Source: Bdellovibrionales bacterium (GTDB lineage Bacteria > Bdellovibrionota > Bdellovibrionia > Bdellovibrionales > Bdellovibrionaceae). From it: DNA of 64,000 nucleotides. Below are positions 61,000 through 64,000 of this stretch, piece after piece. A program made the translations under genes and the position numbers. The stretch lies in the NCBI GenBank assembly GCA_016713585.1, contig JADJOV010000010.1, forward strand, positions 29,656 through 93,655, given 5' to 3'. The first letter of the stretch is position 1, and each line of letters starts with the position of its first letter. Below the pieces are notes generated by a model. The model did no database searches. It worked only from the letters and a program-made list of their open reading frames with translations, and had not been told where the DNA came from.

Positions 61000-62389
61000 T
61001 CAGATCATGGGCAGTGATCTTATCATAGAAAATACTCTCTTTTTTTTGATTTCAAACTGAATCAATCGCTTGTGAAGATAGGTCCGTTCAACTTTCAAAA
61101 TCGATGCGGCCTCTGAAATATTTCCTTCAGTCTGTTTAAGGACTTGAACGATATAGGCCCTTTCAACCTCGTTTCGATAATCTTTGAGCGAAGGTGAAAA
61201 ACCCACAAAATTGTTTCTATCATCTTTGATTTGCTTTCCACTTGCTGACTTTGGCACATGCCGGTCATCAAGGTTTGACCACCAAGATAGCCATCCGTTC
61301 GACTACATTCTTAAGTTCACGAATATTGCCCGGCCAATCAAAAGCACAGAGCGCTTCAACGGCCGACGTGCCCAAAAACTTTGTTTGAAAACTATTGACA
61401 CGAACATATTCCCTCAGGAAATGGTTTGCCAAGACGGGAATATCCTCCTCTCTCGCGCAGAGGCGGTGCTGCGATTGGAAATACGTTAATTCGATAATAT
61501 AAATCTTCGCGAAAAGCTTCTTGTGAACCGCGTCCCAAGGTCTACATTCGTAGCCGCAATAACCCCTGACCTCTACGTGAGCGATAATCTCTGAGCCCAA
61601 CTTCTGGATTTCGCTATTCTGAATGGCACGCAACACCTTGGCCTGGGCCGCCAATGACATATCGCCAATTTCATCCAAAAAAAGAGTCCCACCATCAGCC
61701 AATTCAAAATAGCCTTTTTTGTTTTTGTCAGCTCCAGTGAAGGCCCCTTTCTGATATCCAAACAACTCGCTTTCAATCAAACTTTCTGGAATCGCGGAGC
61801 AGTTGACTTTGATAAAGGGACCCTTAGCAACTCGACTCTGTTGATGAATTTCTTTAGCAATCAGCTCCTTTTTCCAGTTCCGCTTTCCCCAATCACTAGG
61901 ACTGAAGAATTGGTCCCAGCAACTTTTCTGATATCACTCTGCAAATCCTGAAATAATTTTGACTGCCCCAAGAACGCAACGCCCTCGACCTGGGCTTTTA
62001 GAGTGTTAATCTCGGCCTTAACTGATCGTAGTTCCAAACAACGCCGCAAGGTAATCATCAACTTTTCAGGGGTAAATGGCTTTTCCAAAAAATCAAAAGC
62101 TCCTAACTTGACAGCCTCCACCGCCTCTGAAGTACTTGCATGAGCAGACATAAAAACAACTGGGCTATCGACGCCGTCCGCAAGAAGTTTCCTGTACAAT
62201 TCAAGCCCTGAGATATCTCCGAGCTTCACATCAGTAGAAAAATATCAGAACCCGCTCTCGGGTGGCATTGAATGCCATTATAGGATCATGAAACAAATGA
62301 ACATCATAGTCGGCTGTTTGAAGAGCCACCTGGAGGCTTCGTCTGATATTTTTATCATCATCGACAAGGTAAACTAATTTAGATTGCAT
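61000..62389 (-). pseudogene. NtrC/NtrX-type sigma54-dependent response regulator, six or more frameshifts
   Basis: Readable in pieces: receiver VYLVDDDKNIRRSLQVAL, then DVKLGDISGLELYRKLL (phospho-Asp region) and FDFLEKPFTPE; AAA+ domain Walker A GESGTGK, then ESELFGYQKGAFTGADK (sigma54-contacting GAFTGA), LFLDEIGDMSLAAQAKVLRA, FREDLYYRINVFPI and EEDIPVL; C-terminal Fis-type HTH GNISEAASILKVERTYLHKR. Breaks near 62245, 61868, 61570, 61520, 61465 and 61265. Start ATG ending 62389 overlaps the kinase stop. Motifs intact; recent decay or sequence error. Confidence 0.85.
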
Positions 62390-64000
62390 TTGTGACTTCA
62401 GGATCTCCGACCCGAATAGGAAGTGCAATTTTGAATCGAACGCCCTGGGATTCAGGCTCCACCTCAATTGATCCCCCGTGGGGATCGAATATCTTGTGCA
62501 TCTGCTCTTTGTTTAATGCAACACCGGAATTGAAGATATTCAAGACTATATTTTTCCCTGGGATTTCCGAGGCCATCGAAAACTCAATAGCTTGCCCCGG
62601 AGTTGCCTGGGCCGCGTTTTCAATTATATTCCCCAAGGCCCTTCGAAACAGAAATGAATCTATGGAGCAGAAGATATCTGAGCAATGAGTCTTAAGGACA
62701 ATCTTCACGCTCGGCCAGACTCCCTCATAGTGTGTTGAAAAACCTCGCAAAAATTGATCTATCTCGACTGACTGGAGCCGCGCCTTAGGCAAGTTTGCAA
62801 AATTCGCAAATTCACCGACCATTCCCTTGAGGGATTTCACCTCTTCTTCAATAGCCCGACAGGCCTCAAACAAAATAATTGCAAAACTGTCTGAAGCTTT
62901 TGGTGAGAAGGCGGTCCTCATTGTCGAGATCCAGGTTCCTATGGGTTGGAGAGGCCCTTTTAATTCATGAGCCAGAGTCTTTGCAACCTCTTGCCAACGA
63001 GCCAACTCCTCGAGCTCTCGAGATCGAATTCTTGCAGACTCTAGCTCATCATAGGATTTTCGATAGATTAAACTGATAGCCCTCGCCAACAAAACACCCA
63101 GAACTATTGACACAACAAGGACCGCGCCAAAGCCCAAAAGGAAGTATTTGAATAGACTCCGGTCGAGCTGTTCGGCAAAAAAACGATCATCTCCGTAAAT
63201 CAGCTTAAGATCTTGAATTTCCCGAAAAAGGCTCCGATAGGTCTGCTCGCCAGCAGGATTTATTTTTGAAAAGACTTTCATTTGTTCTTGCGTCTCATTA
63301 AGCACCCGACCGAGGGCGGAGCTCTTGTAAATTTGCTCCTGTGAACTTGAAATCACTTTGACCATAAACAATGCGGCTCCCAAAGGCAGCAAACTCATCA
63401 CAAGAAGGGTCAGACCAAGCAAGGCTGCAACTTTATTTTTCATTGGAAACAATGTCCTTCCAGGTGATTTCCTGCTTGGGCGATGAAAAGGTCCACTCCC
63501 AAGCGTTTCATCTGTCCTTATCTCATCGTCGAGGATTTTACTAAAGACTGCTCCGCCTCCCAATGGAAATGCAGCAGTCCCTGCTGAATTCGCGGCATCG
63601 ATATTGCCGGCACCTGGGCTGGATCCGGTCCCGGTCCCAGCCCCACCTAATCCCGTATGCCCTTCTTGGACTGTTCCGCCAGAGCGAGGAACATTGACCT
63701 GATTTTGTGCCAGCCATTTTCTAATTTTCGCCTTCTTTTCTTTTGAAATTGGTTCCATCACCAGACTGAATTTGACCGTGAGCGGAAAAGACTTAATGGC
63801 TTCGACGAAAACCAAATCCTGAAATGTATAATTTTTCAGGATTGAAAGAACCTCCGCTCTTTTAGATACCTGACTTGTTTTAGTTATCCCATTTTCAGTG
63901 CGCTGCAAACGATAGACTTCGTCCCACAAATCGTAGGTGATTTTTATCGTCTGCGTCGGCTGGCCCAGAAAGCGATCCTTCTGCCACAAGGAAAACCTGG
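62379..64000 (-). CDS. NtrY-like sensor histidine kinase with N-terminal DUF4390-like region; ATP-lid segment missing; 5' end outside window
   Basis: Frame is open to the window edge, so the N-terminus is partial; numbering here counts from the TTG at 63989. Residues ~1-100 resemble the DUF4390 proteins that precede such kinases; a Gly/Ala-rich linker follows; M183 starts a conventional kinase (TM 184-210, sensor, TM 281-308). DHp: TLAHELKGPLQPI with His341. ATPase N-box: NIIENAAQA. After MHKIFD the sequence jumps to PHGGSIEVEPE: the usual F-box, GTGLGL and following ~25-30 residues are absent, and the G1 box (NSGVALNKE) is poor. It overlaps the regulator start by 11 bases. It may be a fusion of two genes and catalytically dead. 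Confidence 0.82.
   Translation of the reverse strand, partial: RFSLWQKDRFLGQPTQTIKITYDLWDEVYRLQRTENGITKTSQVSKRAEVLSILKNYTFQDLVFVEAIKSFPLTVKFSLVMEPISKEKKAKIRKWLAQNQVNVPRSGGTVQEGHTGLGGAGTGTGSSPGAGNIDAANSAGTAAFPLGGGAVFSKILDDEIRTDETLGSGPFHRPSRKSPGRTLFPMKNKVAALLGLTLLVMSLLPLGAALFMVKVISSSQEQIYKSSALGRVLNETQEQMKVFSKINPAGEQTYRSLFREIQDLKLIYGDDRFFAEQLDRSLFKYFLLGFGAVLVVSIVLGVLLARAISLIYRKSYDELESARIRSRELEELARWQEVAKTLAHELKGPLQPIGTWISTMRTAFSPKASDSFAIILFEACRAIEEEVKSLKGMVGEFANFANLPKARLQSVEIDQFLRGFSTHYEGVWPSVKIVLKTHCSDIFCSIDSFLFRRALGNIIENAAQATPGQAIEFSMASEIPGKNIVLNIFNSGVALNKEQMHKIFDPHGGSIEVEPESQGVRFKIALPIRVGDPEVTNAI
62479..62495. other. Palindrome at the kinase deletion junction
   Basis: On the coding strand GATCCCC ACG GGGGATC occupies exactly the point where the ATP-lid segment is missing (codons for FDPHGGS). 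A 7-bp arm palindrome at a deletion junction may mark the mechanism. Confidence 0.6.

Overview
The window is from a Gram-negative predatory-type bacterium, most likely the Bdellovibrionota (Bdellovibrio/Bacteriovorax relatives). This rests on gene content, not a database search: a TIGR02147-type regulator, a lysine-rich SWIB/histone-like protein, many lineage-specific secreted proteins, a sphingolipid-type oxoamine synthase next to a GNAT-fold protein, and moderate GC (about 44-46%) with AAGGAG-type ribosome sites.

Layout. 1-7.0 kb: a plus-strand metal-resistance cluster (5'-truncated CzcA/CusA RND pump, His/Cys-rich periplasmic peptide, Zn/Cd/Pb P-type ATPase, DUF3703 protein, small secreted or anchored proteins). 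7.0-12.5 kb: an accessory segment with orphan genes behind structured leaders, an AbiE-type toxin-antitoxin pair whose toxin carries a WYL-like domain and a zinc finger, a broken ribbon-helix-helix-like gene and an XRE regulator. It ends at a tRNA-Asp-like gene that has lost its anticodon arm. 12.6-21.3 kb: housekeeping and regulation (MerP-like protein, CheY-like receiver, orn, ahcY, map, SWIB protein, J-domain protein, ettA, parA). 21.4-33.6 kb: secreted proteins, the oxoamine synthase/GNAT pair, a beheaded DUF4143 gene, a TIGR02147 regulator and a small family of palindromic repeats. 33.7-35.5 kb: a two-gene membrane cassette of visibly higher GC, probably acquired. 35.6-43.8 kb: UvrD/Rep helicase, zinc-ribbon partner, fumC, SDR, EVE protein, Dus, DTW enzyme. 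44-47 kb: TPR/barrel protein with an ECF sigma and likely anti-sigma. 47.3-59.1 kb: secreted proteins, including a five-gene minus-strand operon, a histidine phosphatase and a metzincin-type protease. 59.4-64 kb: MscL, a NifS-like cysteine desulfurase and an NtrY/NtrX-like two-component pair.

A striking property of the whole contig is frameshifting. At least ten recognisable genes between 11.3 and 62.4 kb (RHH-like, ettA, a short coiled-coil gene, the parA-linked gene, fumC, SDR, DTW, TPR/barrel, metzincin, NtrC-type regulator) keep their motifs but are broken by one or more small indels, mostly single-base deletions in short homopolymers. Consensus indel error is the simplest explanation, with recent pseudogenisation as the alternative. 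These genes are entered as interrupted, with the reconstructed reading described.

The strongest candidates for something new are the anticodon-arm-less tRNA, the AbiEii-WYL-zinc-finger fusion with its neighbouring structured leaders, and a histidine kinase lacking its ATP-lid segment, with a palindrome at the junction.
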